The notes under the pieces: generated by a model
What the model was told of the DNA's origin: nothing
Seen by the model: the letters and a program-made list of their open reading frames with translations, nothing else
Databases searched by the model: none
Shown here: in pieces, positions 1 to 8,793 of the stretch
How the letters are laid out: each line of letters begins with the position of its first letter
How positions within the stretch are numbered: the first letter of the stretch is position 1
Program-made: the position numbers and the translations under genes
NCBI GenBank assembly: GCA_903921325.1
Contig: CAIXPL010000019.1
Coordinates: 62,001 to 126,000, forward strand
From: an uncultured Pseudomonadota bacterium
GTDB lineage: Bacteria; Pseudomonadota; Gammaproteobacteria; Burkholderiales; SG8-39
Length of the DNA stretch: 64,000 nucleotides
Direction: 5' to 3'

Positions 1-1029
1 AATCGTCTCACGGCGGATGCGTGACTCGGCAAACGCCACATCCTCGGCAATGGCCGGGTCCAGGTGATGACACACCATCAGCATGTCCAGATGCTCGGCA
101 ATCGTATTGACCGTGAAGGGCCGTGTCGGATTGGTCGATGAGGGCAACACATTGGGCTCCCCGGCCACCCGGATGATGTCCGGCGCGTGGCCACCACCCG
201 CCCCTTCGGTATGAAAGGTGTGAATGGTGCGTCCCTTGAACGCGGCGATACTGGCTTCCACAAATCCCGATTCGTTCAGGGTATCGGTGTGGATGGCCAC
301 CTGCACATCCATCTCATCGGCCACCGACAGGCAGTTGTCGATCGCCGCCGGCGTGGTGCCCCAGTCTTCGTGAAGTTTCAGCCCGATTGCCCCGGCACGT
401 ACCTGCTCGCGCAAGGGTTCGGGCTGACTGACATTGCCCTTGCCGAGAAACCCCAGATTCATCGGAAACGCGTCAGCCGCCGAGAGCATCGAAGCCAGAT
501 GCCAGGGGCCCGGGGTACAGGTGGTGGCAAACGTGCCCGTGGCAGGCCCGGTGCCACCGCCCAGCATCGTGGTCACGCCCGACATCAGCGCCTCCTCGAT
601 CTGCTGCGGACAGATGAAATGGATGTGCGTATCAATGCCACCCGCAGTGAGGATCATGCCCTCACCGGCAATCGCCTCGGTCGCCGCACCGATCGGAATA
701 TCAACACCTGGCTGGATGTCCGGATTGCCGGCCTTGCCGATTTTCCAGATGAGGCCGTTCTTCAGACCGACATCGGCCTTCACGATGCCCCAGTGATCAA
801 TGATCACTGCATTGGTGATGACCGTATCGGCCACCTCGGCACTGACCCGCTGGCCCTGCCCCATGCCATCGCGGATCACCTTGCCGCCACCAAACTTCAC
901 TTCTTCGCCATAGATCGTGTAGTCGCGTTCGATCTTCACCCACAGATCGGTATCGGCCAGGCGCATCCGATCCCCGGTGGTGGGGCCGAACATCTCGGCA
1001 TAAGCCGCGCGCGAGATTCGTGTGCTCAT
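1..1029 (-). CDS. ureC: Urease alpha subunit UreC (5' part; cut by window start)
   Basis: Catalytic subunit of the nickel enzyme that hydrolyses urea to ammonia and carbamate in the cytoplasm. About 343 codons are present of the roughly 570 usual for the family; the C-terminus lies beyond position 1. Visible active-site elements are H135 and H137 ([10 protein letters not shown]), the lysine that is carbamylated, K218 (GLKLHEDWG), H220, H247 (IAIHTDT), H273 ([14 protein letters not shown]) and the flap residues C320 and H321 (MVCHH). The later aspartate nickel ligand is outside the window. The ATG at 1029 overlaps the ureB stop as ATGA, so the two are translationally coupled. It is the last gene seen of urtABCDE-ureDABC; ureE, ureF and ureG are presumably further out. 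Confidence 0.98.
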   Translation of the reverse strand, partial: MSTRISRAAYAEMFGPTTGDRMRLADTDLWVKIERDYTIYGEEVKFGGGKVIRDGMGQGQRVSAEVADTVITNAVIIDHWGIVKADVGLKNGLIWKIGKAGNPDIQPGVDIPIGAATEAIAGEGMILTAGGIDTHIHFICPQQIEEALMSGVTTMLGGGTGPATGTFATTCTPGPWHLASMLSAADAFPMNLGFLGKGNVSQPEPLREQVRAGAIGLKLHEDWGTTPAAIDNCLSVADEMDVQVAIHTDTLNESGFVEASIAAFKGRTIHTFHTEGAGGGHAPDIIRVAGEPNVLPSSTNPTRPFTVNTIAEHLDMLMVCHHLDPAIAEDVAFAESRIRRETI

Positions 1030-1349
1030 GGCTTGGCCACTCCATCCAGTGCGCCCGACACCAGCGCATTAAAACCATAGACTTTTCGGTCACCCGCCAA
1101 GGCCACCAACTGCACCTCACGGGTCTGCCCCGGCTCGAAGCGGACCGCGGTGCCGGCAGCGATATCGAGCCTGAATCCGCGCGACAGCGCGCGGTCAAAC
1201 TGCAACGCGACGTTGGTCTCAAAGAAGTGATAGTGCGATCCCACCTGGATCGGTCGATCGCCCGAATTGATCACCGTCACTGTCACGGTGGCTCGACCGG
1301 CATTCAACTCGATCTCCCCCGCGCACGCCTCGATTTGCCCCGGAATCAT
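1026..1349 (-). CDS. ureB: Urease beta subunit UreB
   Basis: Small structural subunit of urease, 107 residues, close to the family's usual 101-110. The start chosen gives [19 protein letters not shown], the canonical UreB N-terminus; the frame stays open 17 codons further upstream without family similarity. The conserved features [10 protein letters not shown] and [17 protein letters not shown] are present. It lies 10 bp downstream of ureA and overlaps ureC by 4 bp (ATGA), as expected for subunits made in equal amounts. Confidence 0.97.
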   Translation of the reverse strand: MIPGQIEACAGEIELNAGRATVTVTVINSGDRPIQVGSHYHFFETNVALQFDRALSRGFRLDIAAGTAVRFEPGQTREVQLVALAGDRKVYGFNALVSGALDGVAKP

Positions 1350-1359
1350 GTCAGCACTC

Positions 1360-1662
1360 TCAGACGATCGGATGATGAATGGTGACCAGCTTGGTCCCAT
1401 CGGGGAAGGTCGCCTCGACCTGCACCTCGGGAATCATCTCGGCCACTCCGTCCATCACGTCAGCGCGAGTAAGCAAGGTTGCGCCCCAGCCCATCAGATC
1501 AGACACACCGCGACCATCGCGTGCACCCTCCATCACAGCCGCCGTAATAAAGGCCACCGCCTCGGGATAGTTCAGTCGCAAGCCGCGCGCACGACGGCGC
1601 TCTGCGAGCAAGGCAGCGGTAAAGATGAGCAACTTGTCTTTCTCGCGTGGCGTGAGTTCCAT
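1360..1662 (-). CDS. ureA: Urease gamma subunit UreA
   Basis: Smallest urease subunit, 100 residues, exactly the family length. It begins [20 protein letters not shown] and contains the conserved [11 protein letters not shown] and the C-terminal motif [16 protein letters not shown]. It follows ureD by 25 bp and precedes ureB by 10 bp in the urea operon. UreA, UreB and UreC assemble into the (alpha-beta-gamma)3 enzyme. Nothing is unusual. Confidence 0.98.
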   Translation of the reverse strand: MELTPREKDKLLIFTAALLAERRRARGLRLNYPEAVAFITAAVMEGARDGRGVSDLMGWGATLLTRADVMDGVAEMIPEVQVEATFPDGTKLVTIHHPIV

Positions 1663-1687
1663 AGGTTCTAATCCCGAGGGTCAAGGT

Positions 1688-2554
1688 TCAGGTTTTCCAG
1701 ATGCGCGGCTCAGTGGCAGGCAAACCATAGAACGCGGGCCTTACATGCTGCCACAGGCCGATGAAGAAGGATCGCGCCTCGTGCGCCGAATGTCCCAGAT
1801 AGCGGCCAAGGATCAATCCGGGCAGGCCACTCACCGAGCCTTGCCCGGCACCGGCACCCACCGGCTCGACGGCAGCGACGCAGCGCGCTTTGAGTTCGCG
1901 CAACGCAGCGTCTGTCAGGTCAGGCGCGAACGCCATGAAAGTGCCGGTCACACTGGCCCCGGCCAGGGCCGGCGCTGCGACAAGCGCATCGCCCGCCCCT
2001 TCAATCGTCCCGGCTTCCATCCAGTGCACTGCCTTGCCCACGTGCAGGCGGGTATCCAGGCGCCAGCGCCCGGTGTCAAAGTGATCACCCGACCCTCTGC
2101 GCCCAAGGCACAGAACATCCCAGCCAATGAAGCGTGCACCTGGGGCCAGATGCACCTGCACCGAGGACTCTGCCAGCGCGCCGCCGAACACGATGTTCTC
2201 CAGCGGAAACCACTCCAGGCACGCCCCTGCGGCCAGATGCAGATGCACCACTTGCCGTGCGGTGGCACCACTGGATCGATACCAGCGGGTCGCCCCGGGG
2301 GTGGTGAGCAGAGCATGTGCGCCTTCATCCAGTGTCGCCGTGATACGCAGATCATCGCCACCGGCAATGCCTGCGGGCGGGTGCAGCACGATGGCGTGAC
2401 AGACCCCATCGCCTTCGGGATAGAGGGCCTTTTGCATGAGCAGCGGCCCGTCATGCTGGCGCCGCGCGAGCACCGTCCGATCGCCGCGTCGCTCGAAGTC
2501 CAGTGATAACTCGGCACGCCAGGCCGACAAGGTGGCAGAAGGAGCGATTGACAT
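1688..2554 (-). CDS. ureD: Urease accessory protein UreD
   Basis: Scaffold protein that, with UreF and UreG, delivers nickel and CO2 to apo-urease. The 288-residue product starts at MSIAPSATLSAW; an upstream in-frame start exists but would overlap urtE heavily. Family motifs include the central TPGATRWYRS and ECLEWFPLENIVF-like stretch (seen as CLEWFPLENIVF), where a Glu-Asn pair follows the Pro. It starts 7 bp after the urtE stop and precedes ureA by 25 bp, so transporter and enzyme genes appear to be one transcription unit. Confidence 0.95.
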   Translation of the reverse strand: MSIAPSATLSAWRAELSLDFERRGDRTVLARRQHDGPLLMQKALYPEGDGVCHAIVLHPPAGIAGGDDLRITATLDEGAHALLTTPGATRWYRSSGATARQVVHLHLAAGACLEWFPLENIVFGGALAESSVQVHLAPGARFIGWDVLCLGRRGSGDHFDTGRWRLDTRLHVGKAVHWMEAGTIEGAGDALVAAPALAGASVTGTFMAFAPDLTDAALRELKARCVAAVEPVGAGAGQGSVSGLPGLILGRYLGHSAHEARSFFIGLWQHVRPAFYGLPATEPRIWKT

Positions 2555-2561
2555 CGCCCGA

Positions 2562-3410
2562 TCATACCGCCAGACGTTCGAGCACCCTGTCGCGGTCCAT
2601 GTCACCGCCCAATCCCGAGAGCACGATCTCGCCGCGCTCCATCACCAGGTAGTGATCAGCAAGCGAGCGGGCAAAGTCGTAATACTGCTCGACCAGCAGG
2701 ATGGCCATTTCGCCAGTGGCGGCGAGCGTGCGGATAGCCCGTTCAATGTCCTTGATGATTGAGGGCTGGATGCCTTCGGTGGGCTCATCCAGGATCAACA
2801 GACGTGGCCCCATCGCCAGCGCTCGCCCGATTGCCAGTTGCTGCTGCTGTCCTCCGGACAAATCGCCACCGCGACGGCGCATCATCGAACGCAGCACCGG
2901 AAACATGTCGAAAATCCGTTCCGGGACGGGCGTGCCGGCCGGGCGGGTCGCCAGGCCCATTTGAAGGTTTTCCTCAACCGTCAGGCGCGGAAAAATCTCG
3001 CGCCCCTGCGGGACATAACCGATCCCGGCACGCACCCGCTCATAGGCGGCTGCGCGCGTGAGATCGCGCTCACCCAGGTGAATGGTGCCACCGGATGATG
3101 GCACCACACCCATCAGAGCACGCAGCAACGTGGTCTTGCCAACGCCATTACGTCCGAGGAGCGTGGTGACCTTGCCCGCCGGAATATCAAACGACACATC
3201 GCGCAGAATGTGGCTGCCGCCGTAGTACTGGTTGAGTCGACGCACCTGCAAAGGTTCACTCAGGCCTGTCGTTGCATCCTTTGGCACCATGGGTGCACCG
3301 TTCGTCGCCATGGGTGAACCCTGCGCCGTGGGTGATGCCTGCCCTGTGGAAGATGCCTGCGCCATGGAAGTTCCCGGCGCGATGGGTGCTGATTGTGCCG
3401 TGCTCTCCAT
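2562..3410 (-). CDS. urtE: Urea ABC transporter ATP-binding protein UrtE
   Basis: One of two cytoplasmic ATPases driving urea import. Walker A is LLGRNGVGKTTLL, the signature LSGGQQQQLAIG and Walker B LLILDEPTEGIQPS, all typical of the LivF/UrtE branch. The 282-residue protein has about 50 extra N-terminal residues made of degenerate six-residue repeats rich in Ala, Ser, Gln and Pro, before the family start (LQVRRLNQYYGGSHILRD). The start at 3410 has a good ribosome site (AGGGA, 8 bp upstream) and lies 8 bp after the urtD stop, so the extension is probably translated. Confidence 0.95.
   Translation of the reverse strand: MESTAQSAPIAPGTSMAQASSTGQASPTAQGSPMATNGAPMVPKDATTGLSEPLQVRRLNQYYGGSHILRDVSFDIPAGKVTTLLGRNGVGKTTLLRALMGVVPSSGGTIHLGERDLTRAAAYERVRAGIGYVPQGREIFPRLTVEENLQMGLATRPAGTPVPERIFDMFPVLRSMMRRRGGDLSGGQQQQLAIGRALAMGPRLLILDEPTEGIQPSIIKDIERAIRTLAATGEMAILLVEQYYDFARSLADHYLVMERGEIVLSGLGGDMDRDRVLERLAV
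3288..3398 (-). repeat. Degenerate 18-bp tandem repeat encoding the UrtE N-terminal extension
   Basis: Six units, one of 21 bp and five of 18 bp, begin at 3288, 3309, 3327, 3345, 3363 and 3381. They share a pattern like ATGGGTGANNCCTGCGC on the plus strand. On the coding strand they give the hexapeptides AQSAPI, APGTSM, AQASST, GQASPT and AQGSPM. The repeats are in frame and lie wholly ahead of the ATPase domain. Confidence 0.8.
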
Positions 3411-3418
3411 GATCGTCC

Positions 3419-4246
3419 CTAGCGTCCCAGGTAGACTTCAATCACCCGCGGATCGTTCTGCACGTGATCGAGCGGTCCTTCAGCGAGAACACTGCCTTCA
3501 TGCAATACGGTCACCTTGCGAGCGATCGTGCCGATGAAGGCCATGTCGTGCTCGACCACCACCAGCGAGTGGCGCCCGGCGAGGGACAAGAATAATTCGG
3601 CGGTGCGCTCGGTTTCTTCATCGCTCATGCCGGCCACCGGCTCATCGAGTAACAGCAGTCGCGGCTCCTGCATGAGCAGCATGCCGATCTCGAGCCATTG
3701 CTTCTGACCATGCGAGAGCTCACCGGCGAGTCGATCGGCCTCTGTCGTGAGACGCACCTGATCGAGCATGGCAGCGATGCGATCACCTTCTTCGCTTGCC
3801 AGTCGAGCAAACAGCGTGTGCCGCACCGACTTATTTGCCTTCATCGCCAGTTCAAGATTGTCGAATACGCTGTGGTGCTCGAAGATCGTCGGCTTTTGAA
3901 ACTTGCGACCGATGCCCGCTGTTGCGATCTGCGCCTCGGACATGCGGGTGAGATCCATGGTCTGACCGAAATACACCCGACCGGTATCGGGTCGTGTGCG
4001 CCCGGTCACCACATCCATCATGGTGGTCTTGCCTGCGCCGTTCGGACCAATCACACAGCGCAATTCGCCGATGTCGATGGAAAAACTCAGATTGTTCAAT
4101 GCCCTGAAGCCATCGAAACTCACCGAGACACCTTCGACATAGAGCACGACGCCGTGCGACTCATCAAGCCCCTCGGTGCGCATATGACCAAAATCGGTGC
4201 CGCCACCGCCTTGCTCGATCGCCGACTCGATCAACGGCTCGCTCAT
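3419..4246 (-). CDS. urtD: Urea ABC transporter ATP-binding protein UrtD
   Basis: Second ATPase of the urea importer, 275 residues. Walker A VIGPNGAGKTTMMD, signature LSHGQKQWLEIG and Walker B LLLLDEPVAGMSDEE match the LivG/UrtD group. The start at 4246 (MSEPLIESAIEQGGGG) overlaps the urtC stop as ATGA. About 30 residues precede the usual domain start (VLYVEGVSVSFDGFRALNN). It sits between urtC and urtE in the conserved urtABCDE order. Confidence 0.95.
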   Translation of the reverse strand: MSEPLIESAIEQGGGGTDFGHMRTEGLDESHGVVLYVEGVSVSFDGFRALNNLSFSIDIGELRCVIGPNGAGKTTMMDVVTGRTRPDTGRVYFGQTMDLTRMSEAQIATAGIGRKFQKPTIFEHHSVFDNLELAMKANKSVRHTLFARLASEEGDRIAAMLDQVRLTTEADRLAGELSHGQKQWLEIGMLLMQEPRLLLLDEPVAGMSDEETERTAELFLSLAGRHSLVVVEHDMAFIGTIARKVTVLHEGSVLAEGPLDHVQNDPRVIEVYLGR

Positions 4247-5445
4247 GCCTGCCGCTCCGAGAGTTTCGAACTGTTGGATTGCGTCCCGCCGGACTGCGTC
4301 CCAGCGGCTTGCATCGCACCAGATGGTGTCCCGCGCGTTTGCGCACCGCGCGCCTGCAACGAGCGCAACAGGCCCACCACGCCTTGCGGCAGGTAGAGCG
4401 TGACCAGGATGAAGATCAGACCCAGCACGTACAGCCAATATTCGGGAAATGCCTGGGTAAAAAAGCTCTTTGCGCCATTCACCAGAATCGCGCCGACGAT
4501 AGCCCCGGCCAGCGTGCCACGTCCGCCCACCGCCACCCAGATGGCGATCTCTATGGAATTGGCCGGTGACATCTCACCGGGGTTGATGATGCCTACCTGC
4601 GGCACGTACAGCGCACCGGCAATTCCACACAGCACCGCCGAGAAGGTCCAGATGAAAAGCTTGTAGTGCCGCGTGTCATAGCCGCAGAACATCACCCGCT
4701 GCTCGGCATCACGAATGGCCTGCAGTACCCGACCGGCCTTGGAAGTCACGATATAGCGCGCCACCAGCAGGCTCACAATCAACGTGGCACCGGTGATGAC
4801 AAAGAGCGCCATCCGGGTGCTGGGCAAGGTGATTTCGAAACCAAGCAGGCGTTTGAAATCGGTGAATCCGTTATTGCCCCCAAAGCCGGTTTCATTGCGG
4901 AAGAAGAGCAGCATGGCGGCGTAGGTGAGCGCCTGAGTGATGATCGAGAAGTACACGCCGCGAATACGCGAACGGAAGGCGAAGAATCCAAACACGAAGG
5001 CCAGCACACCCGGCACCGCCACGATCAGCACGGCTGCCCACCAGAACTGATCAGAATTCCACCAATGCCAGGGCAGGCTCTTCCAGTCGAGAAACACCAT
5101 GAAATCGGGCAGATCGGATTTGTATTGCCCTTCGCGGCCGATCTGACGCATCAGATACATGCCCATTGCGTAACCACCCAGCGCGAAGAACAGACCGTGG
5201 CCCAGTGACAGTATGCCGGCGTAACCCCAGATCAGATCCATCGCCAGTGCCACGATCGCATAACACATGATCTTGCCAGCCAACGCGACCCAGTAGGCTG
5301 ACAGGTGCAGCGGGCTCGTATCGGCGGCCAGCAGATTGCACACCGGAAACACCACGAACACCACCAGGGCGAACAGGCCCAGGGTCGCCCAGGCGCGCGG
5401 CCCGTAGATACGACGCGCGAGCGTCGAGGTTTGGCGCCCGTTCAT
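4243..5445 (-). CDS. urtC: Urea ABC transporter permease UrtC
   Basis: Inner-membrane permease of the LivM type, 400 residues, with a series of hydrophobic segments and the conserved stretches DLIWGYAGILSLGHGLFFALGG and ISPANSIEIAIWVAVGGRGT-like sequence (seen as MSPANSIEIAIWVAVGGRG). The start overlaps the urtB stop as ATGA. The last 40 residues are a non-family tail of five-residue repeats (RGAQT, RGTPS, GAMQA, AGTQS, GGTQS). It forms the channel with UrtB. Confidence 0.95.
   Translation of the reverse strand: MNGRQTSTLARRIYGPRAWATLGLFALVVFVVFPVCNLLAADTSPLHLSAYWVALAGKIMCYAIVALAMDLIWGYAGILSLGHGLFFALGGYAMGMYLMRQIGREGQYKSDLPDFMVFLDWKSLPWHWWNSDQFWWAAVLIVAVPGVLAFVFGFFAFRSRIRGVYFSIITQALTYAAMLLFFRNETGFGGNNGFTDFKRLLGFEITLPSTRMALFVITGATLIVSLLVARYIVTSKAGRVLQAIRDAEQRVMFCGYDTRHYKLFIWTFSAVLCGIAGALYVPQVGIINPGEMSPANSIEIAIWVAVGGRGTLAGAIVGAILVNGAKSFFTQAFPEYWLYVLGLIFILVTLYLPQGVVGLLRSLQARGAQTRGTPSGAMQAAGTQSGGTQSNSSKLSERQA
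4281..4355 (-). repeat. 15-bp tandem repeat encoding the UrtC C-terminal tail
   Basis: Five contiguous 15-bp units at 4281, 4296, 4311, 4326 and 4341 share GCGTCCCNNCGGNNT on the plus strand. The first two differ at only a few positions and the later ones are more diverged. They are in frame and lie after the last membrane segment of UrtC. Confidence 0.8.
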
Positions 5446-7109
5446 GCGTCAAGCGCCCGGCCTTTGAGGGCGAACATGCCCTGTGGCCTTCTCTGTATGA
5501 ACACAATGATGAAAATGAGCACAGCGATTTTGGCGAGCACCGCACCAGACCATGCTTCGAGCAACTTGTTGGCAAAACCCAGACCCATGGCCGCGTAGAC
5601 GGTGCCGGCCAACTGGCCCACACCACCGAGCACCACCACCATGAACGAGTCGACGATATAGCCCTGCCCCAGTTCCGGGCCGACATTGCCGATCTGCGAG
5701 AGTGCGCAGCCTGCCAGGCCCGCAATACCGCAGCCCAGGCCGAACGCCCAGGTGTCGATCCGTGCCGTAGCCACACCAACGCAGGAGGCCATGCTGCGAT
5801 TCTGTGTGACCGCACGCACAAAAAGTCCCATGCGGGTGCGAGTGAGCACCAGTGCAACAGAGCCGAGTACCACGAAAGCAAATACGATAATGACAATGCG
5901 GTTCCAGGGCAGAACCAGATTGGTGAGCAGCGACACACCGCCTGACATGAACGCGGGATTCTCAACCGTTACGTTCTGTGCGCCAAAGAGCGTGCGCACC
6001 ACCTGGATGAGCACCAGGCTGATCCCCCAGGTGGCGAGCAGAGTCTCCAGCGGGCGCCCATAGAGAAAGCGGATCACCAGGCGTTCGAGCACCATGCCGA
6101 CTGCCGCGGCCACGATAAACGAAAACGGCACCGCGAGTAGCGGATACCAGTCAAAGTAACTGCTCAGATGCACCTTGAAAAACGACTGCATCACATAGGT
6201 GGCATAGGCACCGATCATGATCAGCTCGCCGTGAGCCATATTGATCACGCCCATCAACCCGTAGGTAATCGCCAGACCGAGCGCGGCGATCAGCAATACC
6301 GACCCCAGACTGATGCCGGCAAAAAGCAGCCCCATTCGCTCGCCCCAGGCGAGCCGGCCATCGATGAGCCGCAGGCTGCGCCCGGCAGCGGCCCGCAGCA
6401 TGTCGTCCGTCTCGGTCCAGGTGCCATCGGGCGATTTCACTGTGAGCGGCAACAACAACTTCTTCGCGTTTGCGCCACCCGCCTCACCGAGCTTCGCAAT
6501 CGCCGCGAGTCGCACCGTCCGATCGTCACTGCGTAGTGCCATGCCTGCGGCAATTTCCTCAAGCAACCCATGCACCTCGGGGTCCTGCTCGGTGGCAAGC
6601 GCTTTGGCAACCAGGGGTTGCATGGCCTCATCGGCCCCCTCTGCCAGAGCACGGGCAGCCTTCAACCGCGCGGCACGTAGCGGCGAGACCAGATCGAGCG
6701 TTGCCAGCGCGCCATCGATTTCGCGACGCAGGCGGTTATTGATAATGGGTTCTTCATGGTCGGCCGCTAACGCCGGCAACGCCTCTGCGGTGATCGCATC
6801 GACCACCTTGTCATCGACAACGATGACGGCACGGCTTCCTGCCGCCTGCAACTGCCCCTCGGCGAGCGCCTTCAACAAGCGCCCGGCCAGTGGATCACCC
6901 GAGACCACCAGTGCGTTGATGACAGCCAATTTCTCGTCGCCATCACCGCTCACCAGTTTGATCAACTGTTCATGCGCGATTGCAGCTGCAGCCGGTGCCA
7001 CGGCAGGCGCTGCGGGTGCAGGGGCATCGGCAGCGACCGATGCGCCTGTCCATGCAGATGCAGCAACTGCCATCAGCAACATCAAACAGCAGTGCTTGAA
7101 CACGCTCAT
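5442..7109 (-). CDS. urtB: Urea ABC transporter permease UrtB (with N-terminal extension)
   Basis: LivH-type permease of the urea importer, 555 residues. Residues 1-27 are a signal peptide ending near SVAADA. Residues about 40-260 form a helical, HEAT-like periplasmic region, a known feature of UrtB that ordinary LivH proteins lack. The membrane domain follows from about residue 262, with GLMGVINMAHGELIMIGAY and GLGCGIAGLAGCAL motifs. It is separated from urtA by 53 bp containing a perfect stem-loop, and overlaps urtC by 4 bp. Confidence 0.95.
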   Translation of the reverse strand: MSVFKHCCLMLLMAVAASAWTGASVAADAPAPAAPAVAPAAAAIAHEQLIKLVSGDGDEKLAVINALVVSGDPLAGRLLKALAEGQLQAAGSRAVIVVDDKVVDAITAEALPALAADHEEPIINNRLRREIDGALATLDLVSPLRAARLKAARALAEGADEAMQPLVAKALATEQDPEVHGLLEEIAAGMALRSDDRTVRLAAIAKLGEAGGANAKKLLLPLTVKSPDGTWTETDDMLRAAAGRSLRLIDGRLAWGERMGLLFAGISLGSVLLIAALGLAITYGLMGVINMAHGELIMIGAYATYVMQSFFKVHLSSYFDWYPLLAVPFSFIVAAAVGMVLERLVIRFLYGRPLETLLATWGISLVLIQVVRTLFGAQNVTVENPAFMSGGVSLLTNLVLPWNRIVIIVFAFVVLGSVALVLTRTRMGLFVRAVTQNRSMASCVGVATARIDTWAFGLGCGIAGLAGCALSQIGNVGPELGQGYIVDSFMVVVLGGVGQLAGTVYAAMGLGFANKLLEAWSGAVLAKIAVLIFIIVFIQRRPQGMFALKGRALDA

Positions 7110-7121
7110 GCAGTGATTCAG

Positions 7122-7150
7122 GCTCAGGAGGACGCGGTGCCCTCCTGAGC
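7122..7150 (-). promoter_or_regulatory. Intercistronic stem-loop between urtA and urtB
   Basis: Perfect 10-bp inverted repeat, GCTCAGGAGG at 7122-7131 and CCTCCTGAGC at 7141-7150, with a 9-nt loop. No U-run follows on the transcribed strand, so a simple terminator is unlikely. Such hairpins after a binding-protein gene commonly protect the upstream message or partly stop transcription, giving more binding protein than permease. An AGGAGG sequence is buried in one arm, about 31 nt from the urtB start. Confidence 0.75.
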
Positions 7151-7162
7151 GCAGCTCTCCGA

Positions 7163-8440
7163 TCAGACCTTGGACTTGCCGTCAGGTTCGTCCTTCTTCA
7201 CATCATTACCCGGAATATACGGGCTCCAGGGCTGGGCCTTGATCGGGCCCTTGCTCTTCCAGACCACGTTGAACTGGCCATCAGCCTTCACTTCACCGAT
7301 GAACACCGGCTTGTGCAGGTGGTGGTTCTTCGCGTCCATCATGGCCGTGAAACCTGAGGGCGCCGCAAAGGTCTGGCCACCCACCGCAGCGATGACCGGA
7401 TCGACATCAAAGGTCTTGGCTTTTTCGACAGCCTGCTTCCACATATAGATGCCGATATAAGTCGCTTCCATCGGATCGTTGGTGAGAGGCTTGTCTGCGC
7501 CGGGCAACTTCTTTGCCTTGGCGTAGGCCGCCCACTTCGCCTTGAATGCATCATTGACCGGGTTCTTGAGCGACATGAAGTAGTTCCATGCCGCCAGGTG
7601 CCCAACCAAGGGCTTGGTATCCACGCCGCGCAGCTCTTCCTCACCCACCGAGAACGCCACCACCGGCACATCGGTTGCCTTCAAGCCCTGGTTACCCAGT
7701 TCCTTGTAGAAAGGCACGTTCGAATCGCCATTGATGGTCGACACCACCGCGGTCTTGCCACCGGCTGCAAACTTCTTGATGTTCGCCACGATGGTCTGGT
7801 AATCGGAATGACCAAACGGGGTGTAGACCTCGTCGATGTCTTTTTCGTCCACGCCCTTGGATTTCAGGAAAGCACGCAGAATCTTGTTGGTCGTGCGCGG
7901 ATAGACATAGTCAGTACCGAGCAGTACCCAGCGCTTGGCGCCACCACCTTCCTTGCTCATCAGGTATTCGACCGCCGGGATCGCCTGTTGATTAGGCGCC
8001 GCACCGGTATAGAACACATTCTTTGACAGCTCTTCACCCTCGTACTGCACCGGGTAGAACAGCAGCCCATTCAATTCCTCGTACACCGGCAACACCGACT
8101 TGCGTGACACCGAAGTCCAGCACCCGAACGTGGCAGCGACTTTGTCCTGGGTGAGCAACTGGCGGGCCTTCTCGGCAAACAGCGGCCAGTTTGAGGCGGG
8201 ATCGACCACCACCGGCTCAATCTTGTACCCCATCACGCCGCCCTTGGCGTTGATCTCATCGAAGGCCATCAGGGCGACGTCCTTGAGAACGGTTTCGCTG
8301 ATCGCCATGGTGCCTGAGAGCGAGTGCAACACACCTACTTTGACTGTTTTCGCCTGCGCGAACACCTGCTGGGGTACTGAACCAACCAGGGCAGCTGAAA
8401 CTGCCAGGGTCAGAGTCTTTAGAATTTGACGCCGTTTCAT
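7163..8440 (-). CDS. urtA: Urea ABC transporter substrate-binding protein UrtA
   Basis: Periplasmic urea-binding protein, first gene of the operon, 425 residues. The start at 8440 (MKRRQILKTLTLAVSAALVG) has a GGAGA ribosome site. The signal peptide ends near VFAQA; its KRRQILK core resembles a twin-arginine signal, though Sec export is also possible. The mature part has UrtA-type features: VKVGVLHSLSGTMAISE, FGCWTSVSRKSVLPV, LLFYPVQYEGEE and the C-terminal PWSPYIPGND. It delivers urea to UrtBC. Confidence 0.96.
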   Translation of the reverse strand: MKRRQILKTLTLAVSAALVGSVPQQVFAQAKTVKVGVLHSLSGTMAISETVLKDVALMAFDEINAKGGVMGYKIEPVVVDPASNWPLFAEKARQLLTQDKVAATFGCWTSVSRKSVLPVYEELNGLLFYPVQYEGEELSKNVFYTGAAPNQQAIPAVEYLMSKEGGGAKRWVLLGTDYVYPRTTNKILRAFLKSKGVDEKDIDEVYTPFGHSDYQTIVANIKKFAAGGKTAVVSTINGDSNVPFYKELGNQGLKATDVPVVAFSVGEEELRGVDTKPLVGHLAAWNYFMSLKNPVNDAFKAKWAAYAKAKKLPGADKPLTNDPMEATYIGIYMWKQAVEKAKTFDVDPVIAAVGGQTFAAPSGFTAMMDAKNHHLHKPVFIGEVKADGQFNVVWKSKGPIKAQPWSPYIPGNDVKKDEPDGKSKV

Positions 8441-8793
8441 CGATGATCTCCGTTGGGGGGCAGTGGTCAGAATTTCCCTCAGGACCCTTGCGCAAGCACC
8501 ATGCCAAGGAGATCCATGCACCGTGTCTGGAGCGAAAAGGCTGATCCAGCGCCGCGCAGTCTCCCCGCACACCCCGCCAGCCGCCTCATTCCGGTGCGCA
8601 CTTCGCATGCCCGCACCAATTTAGGATGCCGCCGGCCTGATTTGCCGCCAGCCTCATGTCATGAAGTCATTGCGCCATTGCACGGTGGAAATAATCCAGC
8701 GGTTAACATCGCAAGAACGGCCAAACAGTGTGCCCGCGCCTGCATTGTTCATGTCACCCAACCAGCCTGCCCATTCGACGCATAATCGACACC
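8441..8793. other. Divergent intergenic region, urtA / DUF2252 gene
   Basis: This 353-bp region holds the urtA ribosome site and the sigma-54 promoter near its left end. The remaining 290 bp toward the plus-strand gene contains no open frame I trust, and I could not assign a clear sigma-70 promoter for the DUF2252 gene. Activator sites for urtA would be expected roughly between 8560 and 8700. Confidence 0.6.
8491..8506 (-). promoter_or_regulatory. Sigma-54 (RpoN) promoter for urtA
   Basis: Read on the minus strand the site is TGGCATGGTGCTTGCG. This matches the sigma-54 consensus TGGCAYR-N4-TTGCW at every fixed position except the last. The -24 and -12 elements have the required spacing, and the predicted start, near 8480, gives a leader of about 40 nt before the urtA ATG. 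It fits nitrogen control of urea use through RpoN and NtrC. I found no convincing NtrC palindrome upstream. Confidence 0.75.

Noticed and set aside
1350-1400. Longer UreB start
   Set aside because: Seventeen additional codons overlap the ureA 3' end and are absent from UreB proteins.
8513-8531. NtrC-like half site TGCACC near the sigma-54 promoter
   Set aside because: The second half (GGAGCG) is mismatched and the spacer is 6 instead of 5 bp; I do not claim a site.
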